A DNA stretch of 64,000 bases, from contig NZ_AUBJ02000001.1 of NCBI RefSeq assembly GCF_000429185.2, forward strand, positions 2,852,001 to 2,916,000. The letters are read 5' to 3'. The notes below the pieces were generated by a model. The model saw only the letters and a list, made by a program, of their open reading frames with translations, did not search any database and was not told the DNA's origin. Shown here piece by piece: positions 8,175 to 17,140 of the stretch (position 1 is its first letter; each line of letters opens with the position of its first letter). The DNA is from Actinoalloteichus caeruleus DSM 43889 (lineage in GTDB: Bacteria; Actinomycetota; Actinomycetes; Mycobacteriales; Pseudonocardiaceae). The position numbers and the translations under genes are program-made.

Positions 8175-9281
8175 GTGCAGCACTTCAGAAACGGACGGGA
8201 CGAGTCCGGTCGAGACCTGATCACCGCCGTCCACGGCGCGCTGGAGGAGTTCCTCCACGACAGGAGGGCCACGGTCGCGCTGGCGTCCGCGGAGTTCGCC
8301 CAGGCGGTGGACGCGCTGTCCGGGCTGGTGCTCGGAGGCGGGAAACGGGTCCGCCCCACCTTCGCCTGGTGGGGCTGGCGGGCGGCGGGCGGCGACCTCA
8401 CCTCACCGGGCACCGAGGCCGTGGTGAGGGCGGTGAGCAGCCTCGAACTCATCCAGGGCTGCGCGCTGGTGCACGACGACCTGATGGACGACTCCCCCCT
8501 GCGTCGCGGCCGGCCGACCGTGCACGTGTCCTTCGCCGACCACCACCGCCGGGAGGGCTGGCGAGGGGCTCCCGAGCGGTTCGGGATGGCCAGCGCCGTG
8601 CTGCTGGGGGACGTCGCCCTCGCCTGGGCCGACGACATGTTCTTCGGATCGGGCCTGTCGGCGGAGGCCCTGGCCCGATCGCTGCCGGTGTGGCACGCGA
8701 TGCGCAGCGAGATGCTGGCCGGCCAGTACCTGGACATGCTCAGCCAGGTGCGCGGCGACGAGGACGCGGAGACGGCCCTGCACGTCAACCGGCTCAAGTG
8801 CGCCGCTTACACGGTCGAGCGGCCGTTGCACCTCGGCGCGGCGATCGCGGGCGCGGAGCAGCCGGTCGTGGACGGGTTGCGGCGGTTCGGAGCCGACATC
8901 GGCATCGCCTTCCAGCTGCGGGACGACCTGCTCGGGGTCTTCGGGGACCCCGAGGTGACCGGCAAACCAGCCGGGGACGACCTCCGCGAGGGCAAGCGGA
9001 CCCTGCTCGCCTCCGCCGGCCTCCGGCTGGCGGAGGAACAGGGGCGGACGGACGCGCTGGCCGAACTGCGGGGCGTCATCGGCGACCCCGAACTGGACGC
9101 GGACCGGGTCGCGGCGACCCGCGCCCTCCTCCTCGAACTCGGCGCGGTCGACGAGGTGGAGGCCCGCATCGACCAGTACACCGACTCCGCCCTGCGGGCG
9201 CTGACGGACACCTCCGTCACCGAGGAGGCCAGGGGTCGGCTGACGGAACTGGCGGTGTCGGTGACCAAACGGGACCAGTAG
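8175..9281 (+). CDS. Polyprenyl (geranylgeranyl-type) diphosphate synthase
   Basis: A 368-residue trans-isoprenyl diphosphate synthase. The GGGKRVRP substrate motif is at 54-61, the first Asp-rich motif DDLMD at 101-105, and the second Asp-rich motif in QLRDDLLGVFGD near 248-258. It condenses IPP with allylic diphosphates; position and similarity point to the IdsA2/IdsB (Rv2173) group that makes C15-C20 products for polyprenyl-phosphate or isoprenoid synthesis. The GTG start at 8175 is chosen because GGAGGA ends 7 bases upstream. It is followed by FUSC and mptA on the same strand; MptA uses a polyprenyl-phosphate mannose donor, which fits. Confidence 0.88.
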   Translation: MQHFRNGRDESGRDLITAVHGALEEFLHDRRATVALASAEFAQAVDALSGLVLGGGKRVRPTFAWWGWRAAGGDLTSPGTEAVVRAVSSLELIQGCALVHDDLMDDSPLRRGRPTVHVSFADHHRREGWRGAPERFGMASAVLLGDVALAWADDMFFGSGLSAEALARSLPVWHAMRSEMLAGQYLDMLSQVRGDEDAETALHVNRLKCAAYTVERPLHLGAAIAGAEQPVVDGLRRFGADIGIAFQLRDDLLGVFGDPEVTGKPAGDDLREGKRTLLASAGLRLAEEQGRTDALAELRGVIGDPELDADRVAATRALLLELGAVDEVEARIDQYTDSALRALTDTSVTEEARGRLTELAVSVTKRDQ

Positions 9282-9512
9282 CCGGCCCCCGCTCCCGCTC
9301 GCTCGGCCCGCACCCGGGGGTGCCGTGGGGAACGCCACGCGGCTGGTCCTCGCCCGCACGGTTGCGGCGCCGAGGGGAGGTGCCTACCGTCGTCGCCGCA
9401 CGTGAGGAGCACCCGGCACGGCTGGTGCGGCCGGCGGCACCCCTGCCGTGGTCGGCGGGCCGGCCGCCGCCGGGACGCCCTCACCGGGGACACCGCGACG
9501 GGGAGGGAGTCG

Positions 9513-10718
9513 ATGGGCGCGGGCCGACGGCCGAGCAGGCTGGGCCAGTACGGGATCCGGCGACGTCTCCGCGCGGTGCCCACCTGGCTGGGGGCCGCGC
9601 TCCGGGGGGCGGGTCCGGAACGGGACGTGCTCGTCCAGGCGGCGAAGACCGCGCTCGCCGCCACCCTCGCCTGGGTGATCGCCGAGCACTGGCTGAACCT
9701 CCCCCAGTCGTTCCTGGCCCCGTACGCCGCGATGTTCATGGTGTCGGCCACCGTCTACCGCTCGGTGACCGGCGCGCTCCAACAGGTGGCCGCCGTGGGC
9801 CTCGGCCTGGTCCTGGCCTTCGTCGTCGTGCGGCTCGTCGGCCCCGAACTCGCGGCCCTCGCGGTGATGGTCGCCGTCGGCGTCCTGCTCGGCCGCTGGC
9901 GCGGGTTCGGGGAGAACGGCCAGTGGGTCGCGGCGACCGCGCTCCTGGTCTTCACCTACGGCATGGCCGCCGACCCGACGATGTTGGGGATCCGGCTGGC
10001 GGAGACGGCGGGCGGGGCCGCGCTGGGGGCGCTCATCAACATACTGATCCTCCCACCCGTCCACCTCAGGGACGCCAGGACCGCCATCGAGTCCCTCGCC
10101 TCCGCGATGGCCGACCTCCTGGAGGAGTTCGCCGGAACCCTCCACGAGGGCGGGTGGCGGTCCGGCCAGGTGGACGACTGGTGCCACCGGGTGGACGGCC
10201 TGGACCGCCGCATCCGCCGGGCCGAACGGGCCGTCTCCTGGCAACGGGAGAGCACCCGGTTCAACCCCCGGCCGAGGATCGGTCGGCGACGGCGCTCCGA
10301 GCCCGTCCCACCGGACCTCACCTCCGTGCTGTCCACCCTCCGCCACCTGGAGTACCCCCTGAGCGAGCTGGCGGACATCGCCCCGTCCGTCGGGGACCGG
10401 GACGCGGACCCGGGCCCCGGTTCGGCGCTCGCGGAACCGTGGGGCGACGCCGTCGCGGGTGTCGCCGAGGCGGTGCGCCACCTCGCGGACGGGGGCTCCT
10501 GCGGGACCCGGACCGAGGAGTGCGCGGTGCGGCGAGCGGTGGACCGCGCGCACGCCCTGGCCGAGCGGCTCGACGACCAGCCGCCACGGCCCCGGGTGTG
10601 GGCCGGCACCGGAGCGCTGCTGCACGCGGTGGACCGGATGATCACCCAACTGGAGCCGCACTGCCAGTGCGAACGGCCGGACGAGGCCGGCCGTTCGCCG
10701 CTCGTCACCCGGGGCTGA
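9513..10718 (+). CDS. FUSC-family membrane protein
   Basis: A 401-residue protein whose N-terminal half holds about six hydrophobic segments (for example ALAATLAWVIAEHW, FLAPYAAMFMVSATVY, VAAVGLGLVLAFVVVRLV, LAALAVMVAVGVLLGRW) and a cytoplasmic C-terminal helical region of about 200 residues. This is the plan of FUSC/aromatic-acid-exporter-like proteins related to YccS and the fusaric-acid resistance family. Export of aromatic or toxic organic acids is a family-level inference only. An excellent ribosome site GGAGGGAG precedes the ATG at 9513. Confidence 0.75.
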   Translation: MGAGRRPSRLGQYGIRRRLRAVPTWLGAALRGAGPERDVLVQAAKTALAATLAWVIAEHWLNLPQSFLAPYAAMFMVSATVYRSVTGALQQVAAVGLGLVLAFVVVRLVGPELAALAVMVAVGVLLGRWRGFGENGQWVAATALLVFTYGMAADPTMLGIRLAETAGGAALGALINILILPPVHLRDARTAIESLASAMADLLEEFAGTLHEGGWRSGQVDDWCHRVDGLDRRIRRAERAVSWQRESTRFNPRPRIGRRRRSEPVPPDLTSVLSTLRHLEYPLSELADIAPSVGDRDADPGPGSALAEPWGDAVAGVAEAVRHLADGGSCGTRTEECAVRRAVDRAHALAERLDDQPPRPRVWAGTGALLHAVDRMITQLEPHCQCERPDEAGRSPLVTRG

Positions 10719-10868
10719 GCCCTTCCCGGGAGGCCGGCGCCCGCACCGCCCGGGCACCGCGCCCCGGCGGCCTGCCTCGGGGGCGTGCGTGCGAGCCGAC
10801 CAGGAACGATCACATATCGGTCAGATCGCGCAACGGAGCGATACCCCGCTGTGGGAACATAAGCCGAA

Positions 10869-12485
10869 ATGTCCACGCCATCGTTGCCCCGATCCAGCCC
10901 CGCGCCCGACACCTCCGCGGCGGCTGCCCAGCCTCCCCTACTCCGGCGCCGGAGCCCGGATCCCGAGGCCACGCGTGACTCCCCTGACCGGCCCGAACGG
11001 CGTTCGCTGGGTCGGCGGCTCCGCGCCTTCCGCAAGCTGCTGCCGCTGCGCATCGTGCTCCTGGGAGTGCTCGGCTCCGTGGCGATGGCGCTCGGCGCCG
11101 TCGGCGCGGCCGGCGTGCTGCACCACGACCCGCTGCTGGCCAACTCCGGATGGAGCTGGGTCCGCTTCGGTCACGGCCAGGACCTGGCGAACGCCCTCCT
11201 GTACGTGGGCCTGGGCCTCGCGGTGTGGGCCTGGGTCCGGTTGGGCCGCGAGGTCCGCATCGAACGGGTCGGCTCGCACGGTGTCCTGGCGGCGGTGATC
11301 GCCTGGACACTTCCGCTGGTCTTCGCGCCACCGCTGTTCAGCCGCGACGCCTACAGCTACCTGGCGCAGGGCAACCTGGCCGCGCACGGCCTCGACCCCT
11401 ACCAGGAGGGCCCCTCCGCGCTGCCGGGTCCACTCGCGGAGAACGTCAGCTGGGTCTGGCAGAACACGCCCGCGCCCTACGGTCCGCTGTTCATCCTCCT
11501 CGCGAAGATCATCGTCATCATCACGGGCGGGAACCTGATCCTGGGTGTCATCGCGACGAGGCTCGCGATGATCGTCGGCCTGGCCATGATCTGTTGGGCG
11601 GTCCCGGGGTTGTCCCGCCACCTCGGTGGGCGGACCGCCGTGGCGCTGTGGATCGTGGCGGCCAACCCGCTCATGCTGGTGCACCTGGTCGGTGGACCCC
11701 ACAACGACCTGTTGATGGTGGGTCTCCTGGCGGCGGGTGTGCTGCTGGTACTCGACCGGCGCCACCTGACCGGGATCGTGGTGGTGACGCTGGCGGCCGC
11801 GGTCAAGGCCACCGCGGCGATGGCGCTGCCCTTCCTCGTCTGGGTCTGGGCCCAGCGGCTGTCGGGGTCGTTGCGGGTCAACTTCGTCAAGACCGCCCTG
11901 GCCGGCGCGAGCGCCTCGATCGCGACGTTCACGGTCTGCACCCTGGTCGCCGGGGTGGACCTGGGCTGGATCAGCGCGCTCCAGACCTCGTCGATCATCG
12001 TGAACTGGTTGTCGATCCCCACGGCGGTGGCGCAGCTCGCCCACCTGGTGACGGGGTGGTTCGTCTCGGTGCCGCTGGGACCGTTCCTGGCCGTCACCCG
12101 GACGGTGGGCATGGTGACCCTGTTGGCGGTCGTCGTGTGGCAGTGGTGGAAGGCGCGGGTCGGCGGGTCGGAGGCCATCCGCCGGGCGGCCCTGACGATG
12201 CTGGCGGTCGCGGTGCTGTCCCCGGCGACCCTGCCGTGGTACTTCAGCTGGCCACTCGTGCTGGCGGCGGGCCTGGCGTGGACCGGGGCGGGGATGGTCG
12301 CCATGGTCTGCGCCTCGGTGTGGCTGCTGCTCGTGACCTTCCCCGACGGTGACACCGCGCTGTACTCGTGGCTCTACCTGCTGGGAGCGCTGGCGGTGTC
12401 GGTGTTGGCCGCGGTGTCGCTGGTACGGCCCGACCCCCTGCGGCTGTCGACGAAGCGGCCGGACGCGATGCCCAGGACCCCCTGA
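10869..12485 (+). CDS. mptA: Polyprenol-phosphomannose-dependent alpha-(1->6)-mannosyltransferase
   Basis: A 538-residue polytopic GT-C glycosyltransferase. A disordered, proline-rich 60-residue N-terminus precedes about 12-13 membrane helices. The first extracytoplasmic loop holds FSRDAYSYLAQGNLAAHGLDPYQEGP, the MptA/MptB signature with the catalytic-type Asp, followed by PAPYGPLFI. These enzymes extend the mannan backbone of lipomannan/lipoarabinomannan outside the membrane using polyprenyl-phosphate mannose. Position directly before the Rv2175c/pknL pair matches Rv2174 (MptA) rather than MptB. PimB' is encoded further along the window, so two steps of phosphatidylinositol-mannoside/lipomannan assembly are present. 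Confidence 0.85.
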   Translation: MSTPSLPRSSPAPDTSAAAAQPPLLRRRSPDPEATRDSPDRPERRSLGRRLRAFRKLLPLRIVLLGVLGSVAMALGAVGAAGVLHHDPLLANSGWSWVRFGHGQDLANALLYVGLGLAVWAWVRLGREVRIERVGSHGVLAAVIAWTLPLVFAPPLFSRDAYSYLAQGNLAAHGLDPYQEGPSALPGPLAENVSWVWQNTPAPYGPLFILLAKIIVIITGGNLILGVIATRLAMIVGLAMICWAVPGLSRHLGGRTAVALWIVAANPLMLVHLVGGPHNDLLMVGLLAAGVLLVLDRRHLTGIVVVTLAAAVKATAAMALPFLVWVWAQRLSGSLRVNFVKTALAGASASIATFTVCTLVAGVDLGWISALQTSSIIVNWLSIPTAVAQLAHLVTGWFVSVPLGPFLAVTRTVGMVTLLAVVVWQWWKARVGGSEAIRRAALTMLAVAVLSPATLPWYFSWPLVLAAGLAWTGAGMVAMVCASVWLLLVTFPDGDTALYSWLYLLGALAVSVLAAVSLVRPDPLRLSTKRPDAMPRTP

Positions 12486-12489
12486 CCGG

Positions 12490-12520
12490 ACCGGAGCCCC
12501 GCCAGGGTGGCGGGGCCGGT
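12490..12520. terminator. Convergent hairpin terminator
   Basis: A 9-bp stem GCCCCGCCA/TGGCGGGGC, extended by ACCG/CGGT around a one-base bulge, lies 4 bases after the mptA stop and 22 bases before the 3' end of the Rv2175c-like gene. Confidence 0.65.
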
Positions 12521-12541
12521 CACCGGTGCGGTGCGGACCGG

Positions 12542-12907
12542 TCAGAACGCCATGGCCTGCGCCCGGCGCTTGACCTCGCGGCCCCGGTTGCCGCGCAACG
12601 CCTCGATCGGGGTGCCGGGCAGGGTGTCGTCCTCGGTGAACAACCAGCGGAGGATCTCCTCCGAGGAGTAGCCGCCGTCCCGGAGCACCGTGACAGTGCC
12701 GGGCAGCCCCTTCACCACGCCCTGGTCGTCGACGAGGGCGGCGGGTACCACGGCGATCCGGTCTCGGCGCAGGGCGAGCAGGTGACCGTCGCGCAGGAGC
12801 TGGTGCACCCGGGTCACCGGTACGCCCAGCCGCTCCGCGATGTCGGGCAGCGGCAGTGCTTCGACCTCCGGCGCGAGAACGTCGGAGGCGGTGGGGAACT
12901 CACTCAC
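12542..12907 (-). CDS. Rv2175c-like winged-helix DNA-binding protein
   Basis: A 121-residue protein with an N-terminal helix-turn-helix (LPLPDIAERLGVPVTRVHQLLRDGHLLALRRD, residues 18-49) followed by a wing-like strand pair and a C-terminal helical region ending in EVKRRAQAMAF. In M. tuberculosis Rv2175c is a DNA-binding substrate phosphorylated by PknL, encoded divergently beside it, and the same layout is kept here. The GTG start at 12907 abuts one arm of an inverted repeat in the shared promoter, so self-regulation is plausible. A threonine-containing N-terminus (PTASDV) is available for phosphorylation, but which residue is used cannot be read from sequence. Confidence 0.85.
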   Translation of the reverse strand: MSEFPTASDVLAPEVEALPLPDIAERLGVPVTRVHQLLRDGHLLALRRDRIAVVPAALVDDQGVVKGLPGTVTVLRDGGYSSEEILRWLFTEDDTLPGTPIEALRGNRGREVKRRAQAMAF

Positions 12908-12958
12908 GGGAGCAACCCTGCCATACCCCCACCGTGATGCCCTGCGTTGGTTGCTCCC
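12908..12958. promoter_or_regulatory. Wide inverted repeat in divergent pknL promoter
   Basis: Perfect 10-bp arms GGGAGCAACC (12908-12917) and GGTTGCTCCC (12949-12958) are 41 bp apart start to start, about four helical turns. One arm lies between the likely -10 (TATGGC on the minus strand, 12925-12920) and the start codon of the Rv2175c-like gene. The other overlaps the likely -35/spacer of pknL (its -10 TACGAT is at 12969-12974). It is a candidate operator for the Rv2175c-like protein itself. Confidence 0.5.
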
Positions 12959-12982
12959 GTCCCCTCCGTACGATCGGGAGTT

Positions 12983-15103
12983 GTGAACCAACGGGGGGTG
13001 GATCTCACCGGGGCGACCCTGGAGGGCCGTTACCGGGTGGAGAGCGTGCTGGCCCGCGGTGGCATGTCCGTGGTCTACCGCGGTGTGGACACCCGGCTGG
13101 AGCGGCCGGTGGCGATCAAGGTCATGGACCACCGCTTCTCGGCGGACCGGACCTTCGTCGAACGCTTCGTGCGGGAGGCGCGGGCGGCCGCGCGGCTGCA
13201 CCACCCCGCCATCGTCTCGGTGCACGACCAGGGGGTGGACCACAGCCCCACCGAGGACCACGTGTTCCTCGTGATGGAACTGGTCGACGGTGGCACCCTG
13301 CGGGAACTCCTCCGCCAGGACGGGGAGCTCCCGGTCCCCCTCGCGTTGAGCGTCCTGGAACCCGTGCTGAGCGCGTTGGGAGCGGCCCACGGGGCCGGGA
13401 TGGTGCACCGGGACGTCAAGCCGGAGAACATCCTCATCGGACCGAACGACGCGGTGAAGGTCGCGGACTTCGGTCTGGTGCGAGCCGTGTCGGACGCGAA
13501 GCTCACCAGCGACAGCACCATCCTCGGCACCGTCGCCTACCTCTCGCCGGAACAGGTGGAGACCGGGGTCACCGACTCCCGGGGGGATGTCTACTCGGCG
13601 GGCATCGTGCTCTACGAGATGCTGACGGGGCGGCCCCCCTACACCGGCGACAGTCCGCTGTCGGTGGCCTACCGGCACGTCAACAGCGACGTTCCACCTC
13701 CGAGCGAGGCCGTGCCCGGGATCCCTCCCGCGCTCGACGAGCTGGTCCTGCGGGCCACCAGCCGGGATCCCGCCCGCCGACCGGCGGACGCGACGGCGTT
13801 CCGGGACGAGCTGCTCCGGGTGCGGGACGCGCTGGGCGTGCGGCGGGTACCCGTGCCCGTGCCCACCGCCGTGTGGACGCCCCCGCCGACGACCTCGACG
13901 GCGACCCCCTCCTCGGACGGTGGCGCGCCCCCCTCACCCGACGGCCCGCCCACGGAACGCATCCCCGTCACCCCTCCCGCCGGTCAGCACACCCAGCCCG
14001 GCCCGCCTCCCCCGCCGCATCCCGGGCCGGCTGGCGGCGGTCCGATCGGCCCCCAGGGGACCCGGGCGCTGAGCCGGGACGAGTACGCGAGCGGCCAGTA
14101 CGGCCGTCCGCACGGCGCGGAGCACGCCGGCCACCCCACCGCCCCACCGACTCCCCCCGGCGGTCAGCGCCGCGGCCCGGTCCAGGACCCGTACTCGACC
14201 CAGCGCCGCCGGTCCCGGCGGTCCTTCGTGATCTGGATGGCGATCGTCACGGTCCTGGCGCTCGTCATCGGCGTCACGGCGTGGTGGTTCGGGAGCGGGC
14301 GGTGGACCAGCGTTCCCGACCTGCGAGGGATGTCCCACGCCGACGCGGTCGCTGCCCTGGAGGAAGCCGATCTCGTGCCCAGTCTCGACCACCAGTTCCA
14401 CGACTCGGTGGAGTTGGGCCAGGTCTTCGACACCGGTCCGGAGGGCGGCGCCGAGGCGTTGCGCGGCAGCCGGGTGCGGGTGCTGGTGTCCAAGGGGCTG
14501 CCGGTGGTTCCCGAGGTGGCGGTGGGGATCTCCCTCGACGAGGCCAACGAGCTGGTGGAGGACGCCCGGCTGACACCGGTGAGGGACGAGGGCCTCGACC
14601 AGTTCAGCGAGGAGATCGCCGCCGGGGATGTCCTCGGCCTCGATCCCGAGGCGGGCACCGAGATGGCGATCGGCGGCGAGGTCCGGGTCGTGCTGAGCAA
14701 GGGTCCCCCGCCGGTGCCCGTCCCCGACGTCACCGGCCAGACCAGGGACGAAGCCGTGGACACCCTCACCTCGGCCGGTTTCGAACCGGACGTGCGGGAG
14801 GAGTTCGCCGAGGGCGTGGAGGCCGGGCGCGTCATCCGCACCAGTCCGGACCCGGGCACCGAGATGCTGTTGGGCGAGGACAACCGGGTCGAGGTGGTGG
14901 TCTCCAACGCCGTCCAGGTACCGGACGTGACCGGGCGCCGTGTCGACGAGGCACGGCGGGACCTGGAGGACGCCGACTTCGCGGTGGAGGTCGACTCGTG
15001 GTTCGGCGAGGAACGGGGCCGGGTCTTCGGGCAGTCCCCGCCCGGTGGGGCGTGGGTCGAGCCCGGGTCGACCGTCACGCTGAACAACTTCCCGATCTTC
15101 TGA
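12983..15103 (+). CDS. pknL: Serine/threonine protein kinase with PASTA repeats (PknL-like)
   Basis: A 706-residue membrane kinase. The Hanks-type kinase domain spans about 17-280, with glycine loop ARGGMS, catalytic Lys46 (VAIKV), HRD at 142-144, DFG at 162-164 and the APE-equivalent SPE near 190. A Pro/Gly-rich linker (about 290-410) and a basic stretch lead to one membrane helix (about 414-436). Four extracellular PASTA repeats follow (starting near WTSVPDLRGM, VVPEVAVGIS, PVPDVTGQTR and QVPDVTGRRV). M. tuberculosis PknL lacks the PASTA part, whereas corynebacterial PknL has it. TACGAT lies 8 bases before the GTG start. PASTA domains bind peptidoglycan fragments or lipid II, so it likely senses wall state. 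Confidence 0.9.
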   Translation: MNQRGVDLTGATLEGRYRVESVLARGGMSVVYRGVDTRLERPVAIKVMDHRFSADRTFVERFVREARAAARLHHPAIVSVHDQGVDHSPTEDHVFLVMELVDGGTLRELLRQDGELPVPLALSVLEPVLSALGAAHGAGMVHRDVKPENILIGPNDAVKVADFGLVRAVSDAKLTSDSTILGTVAYLSPEQVETGVTDSRGDVYSAGIVLYEMLTGRPPYTGDSPLSVAYRHVNSDVPPPSEAVPGIPPALDELVLRATSRDPARRPADATAFRDELLRVRDALGVRRVPVPVPTAVWTPPPTTSTATPSSDGGAPPSPDGPPTERIPVTPPAGQHTQPGPPPPPHPGPAGGGPIGPQGTRALSRDEYASGQYGRPHGAEHAGHPTAPPTPPGGQRRGPVQDPYSTQRRRSRRSFVIWMAIVTVLALVIGVTAWWFGSGRWTSVPDLRGMSHADAVAALEEADLVPSLDHQFHDSVELGQVFDTGPEGGAEALRGSRVRVLVSKGLPVVPEVAVGISLDEANELVEDARLTPVRDEGLDQFSEEIAAGDVLGLDPEAGTEMAIGGEVRVVLSKGPPPVPVPDVTGQTRDEAVDTLTSAGFEPDVREEFAEGVEAGRVIRTSPDPGTEMLLGEDNRVEVVVSNAVQVPDVTGRRVDEARRDLEDADFAVEVDSWFGEERGRVFGQSPPGGAWVEPGSTVTLNNFPIF

Positions 15104-15133
15104 TCGAGACCGGATCGGTGTGGAAAACGGCAG

Positions 15134-15159
15134 TTGACAGGAGGTACACCCCGTATGCT
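15134..15159 (+). promoter_or_regulatory. Possible promoter of the NfeD-like gene
   Basis: TTGACA at 15134-15139 and TATGCT at 15154-15159 lie upstream of the small NfeD-like gene. The 14-bp spacing is too short for a textbook promoter, so one of the two boxes may be fortuitous. Confidence 0.3.
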
Positions 15160-15195
15160 CACCGAGAGCACACGGCGTTTCGAGGCAGGGAGCGC

Positions 15196-15402
15196 ATGAT
15201 CGGTAACCGTGGTCGGGTGACGGGCAGGATCGGTCCCGGACTGGTCGGTGAGGTCATGATCCACGTCCGGGGTGGCGTGGAGGCCTTCTACGCCTACCCC
15301 GCGCGGCCAGACGCGGTGATCGAGCCGGGGAACCAGGTCCTCGTGGTCGACTTCCAGCCACCACGCAACGTGTACGTGGAACCCTGGCAGTCGATCGGCT
15401 GA
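15196..15402 (+). CDS. Small NfeD-like OB-fold protein
   Basis: A 68-residue soluble protein made of short beta strands: GNRGRVTGRIGPGLVGEVMI, EAFYAYPARPDAVIEPGNQVLVVDF and PRNVYVEPW. This strand order and the G-x-G-x-V / I-x-x-G-x-x-V-x-V-x-x pattern resemble the C-terminal OB domain of NfeD proteins, without the membrane part. NfeD-type genes typically sit directly before flotillin/stomatin genes, and here a flotillin follows 118 bases later on the same strand. A partnership at the membrane is inferred. Assignment to NfeD is by pattern and context only. Confidence 0.6.
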   Translation: MIGNRGRVTGRIGPGLVGEVMIHVRGGVEAFYAYPARPDAVIEPGNQVLVVDFQPPRNVYVEPWQSIG

Positions 15403-15520
15403 GGGTGACCTGCCGGCCACCCCACGATGTCGGCAACCGATCGCCGCGCCTCCACGTCTCATCCACGCCGTGCTCCGCTTGGCAGGGAATCGTCGTTCGA
15501 GACATGGGGGTGAGCCAGTC

Positions 15521-17035
15521 GTGCAGGAACAGGTCCTGTATTCGGTGGCCGCGGTCGTCATCGGTCTGCTGCTGCTGTTCGTGCTGTTCCGGGTGCTGTG
15601 GAAGGTGGCGGAGCCGAACGAGGCGCTGATCATCTCTGGCCTCGGGACCGGGGGGAACACCAAGTCGCGCCCGGACAGCATGGGATTCAAGATCATCACG
15701 GGCAAGGGGACCCTGGTCATCCCCGGTTTCCAGACCGCGCGCCGGTTGTCACTGGACACCCACGGCGCCAACCTCCAGGTGTCCTGCGTGACCCAGCAGG
15801 GGCTCCCGGTGACCGTGCGCGCGGTCGTCATCTACAAGGTGGGTGACGACTTCGTCTCGATCGCCAACGCGGCGCGGCGGTTCCTGGACCAGCAGAGCGG
15901 GATGAACAACACCATCCACGAGCTGTTCGCCGGTCACCTGCGTTCCATCTGCGGCGGCCTCACCATCGAGGACCTGATCCACAACCGCGACGCGCTCACC
16001 GGAGCCGTCCGCCAGTCCTCCGCGGACGAGATGAGCAAGCTCGGCCTCGTGGTCGACTCCCTCCAGATCCAGGAGATCGACGACGAGTCGGGCTACATCC
16101 TGAACCTGGGCAAGCCGCACGCCGCGGCCGTCGCGGCGTCCGCGAGGATCGCCGAGGCGCAGCGGGACCAGGAGGCCACCGAGGCGGAGCAGGCCGCCCA
16201 GGCCCGCAAGGCCGCCGCCGTGCGGGAAAGCCAGATCCAGCAGGCTGGGTACCAGGCGGAGGTCGACCAGGCGAGGGCGAAGTCGGGGCAGTCCGGCCCG
16301 CTGGCCGAGGCCACCGCCCGCCAGGAGGTCGTCGTCCAGGAGACCCGGGCGGCCGAGCTGGAGGCGAACCTCTCCGAGCAGCGGTTGCTCTCCGAGATCA
16401 GCAAGCCGGCCGACGCCAAGGCCTACGAGACCAGGACGATCGCCGACGCCGAGCGGGACGCGCGGATCGCGCGGGCCCAGGCCGAGGCGAAGGAGACCGA
16501 ACTCCGCGCCGCGGCGGACGCCACCAGGGTGAAGACCGCCGCCGCCGCGCAGGCCGAGGCGACCAGGGCCCGGGGTGAGGCGGAGGCCGCCGCGACGAAG
16601 GCGACCGGTGAGGCGGAGGCGGCCGCCGCCCGCGCCAAGGGCCTCGCGGACGCCGAGGCCGCGCAGGCCAAGGGGCTCGCGGAGGCCGAGGCGATCAAGG
16701 CACGCGCCGCCGCCCTGGCGGAGAACCAGGAAGCCGTGGTCGCGCAGCAGCTCGCGGAGAACTGGCCGGAGATCGTCCAGGCCGGGGCGACCGCCTTCGG
16801 CAACGTGGACCACATGGTGGTGCTCAACGGCGCCGAGGGCGTCGGCGACATGTTCGGGAAGGCGCTGTCGCTGGGCGGCACCGGTCTCGGGCTCGCCCGC
16901 ACGCTGATGCGCGCCATGCAGGACGAGGACGGCAAGGCCGAGACCCCCGTTGTCGGTTCCGACGGCGCGACGGCGGGCGGTTCGGTGCAGAACATCCCGG
17001 TGGACCGGAGCCCGGTTCGGCACACCGACTCCTGA
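15521..17035 (+). CDS. Flotillin-like (SPFH domain) protein
   Basis: A 504-residue protein with one N-terminal membrane helix (YSVAAVVIGLLLLFVLFRVLW, about residues 6-26). The SPFH/PHB domain follows (about 30-190, PNEALIISGLGTG and PGFQTARRLSLDTHGANLQV). A long Ala/Glu/Lys-rich coiled coil (about 205-410) contains the flotillin EA-repeat region, and the C-terminal segment is KGLAEAEAIKARAAALAENQEAVV. Flotillins scaffold membrane microdomains and affect secretion, wall synthesis and stress responses. GTG at 15521 is preferred; a start at 15470 would add 17 arginine-rich residues that break the usual N-terminal anchor. It pairs with the NfeD-like gene upstream. Confidence 0.85.
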   Translation: MQEQVLYSVAAVVIGLLLLFVLFRVLWKVAEPNEALIISGLGTGGNTKSRPDSMGFKIITGKGTLVIPGFQTARRLSLDTHGANLQVSCVTQQGLPVTVRAVVIYKVGDDFVSIANAARRFLDQQSGMNNTIHELFAGHLRSICGGLTIEDLIHNRDALTGAVRQSSADEMSKLGLVVDSLQIQEIDDESGYILNLGKPHAAAVAASARIAEAQRDQEATEAEQAAQARKAAAVRESQIQQAGYQAEVDQARAKSGQSGPLAEATARQEVVVQETRAAELEANLSEQRLLSEISKPADAKAYETRTIADAERDARIARAQAEAKETELRAAADATRVKTAAAAQAEATRARGEAEAAATKATGEAEAAAARAKGLADAEAAQAKGLAEAEAIKARAAALAENQEAVVAQQLAENWPEIVQAGATAFGNVDHMVVLNGAEGVGDMFGKALSLGGTGLGLARTLMRAMQDEDGKAETPVVGSDGATAGGSVQNIPVDRSPVRHTDS

Positions 17036-17140
17036 GCACACCGGTCGTCCCGCACCGGCGGTGGCCCCAGCCACCGGCCCGAGCGGCGGGTCGGCCTCCC
17101 GGGTCGGCCGGCGCGGCCGGTCCCACCTGGGCAGCACACG

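Noticed and set aside
7945-8220. Two short frames in the metF/prenyl-synthase divergent gap
   Set aside because: No ribosome site and no protein-like pattern; the gap is the shared promoter region.
12856-15402. 848-codon frame in another reading of the pknL region
   Set aside because: Low-complexity Arg/Gly/Pro sequence; the real product is the kinase frame with all kinase motifs.
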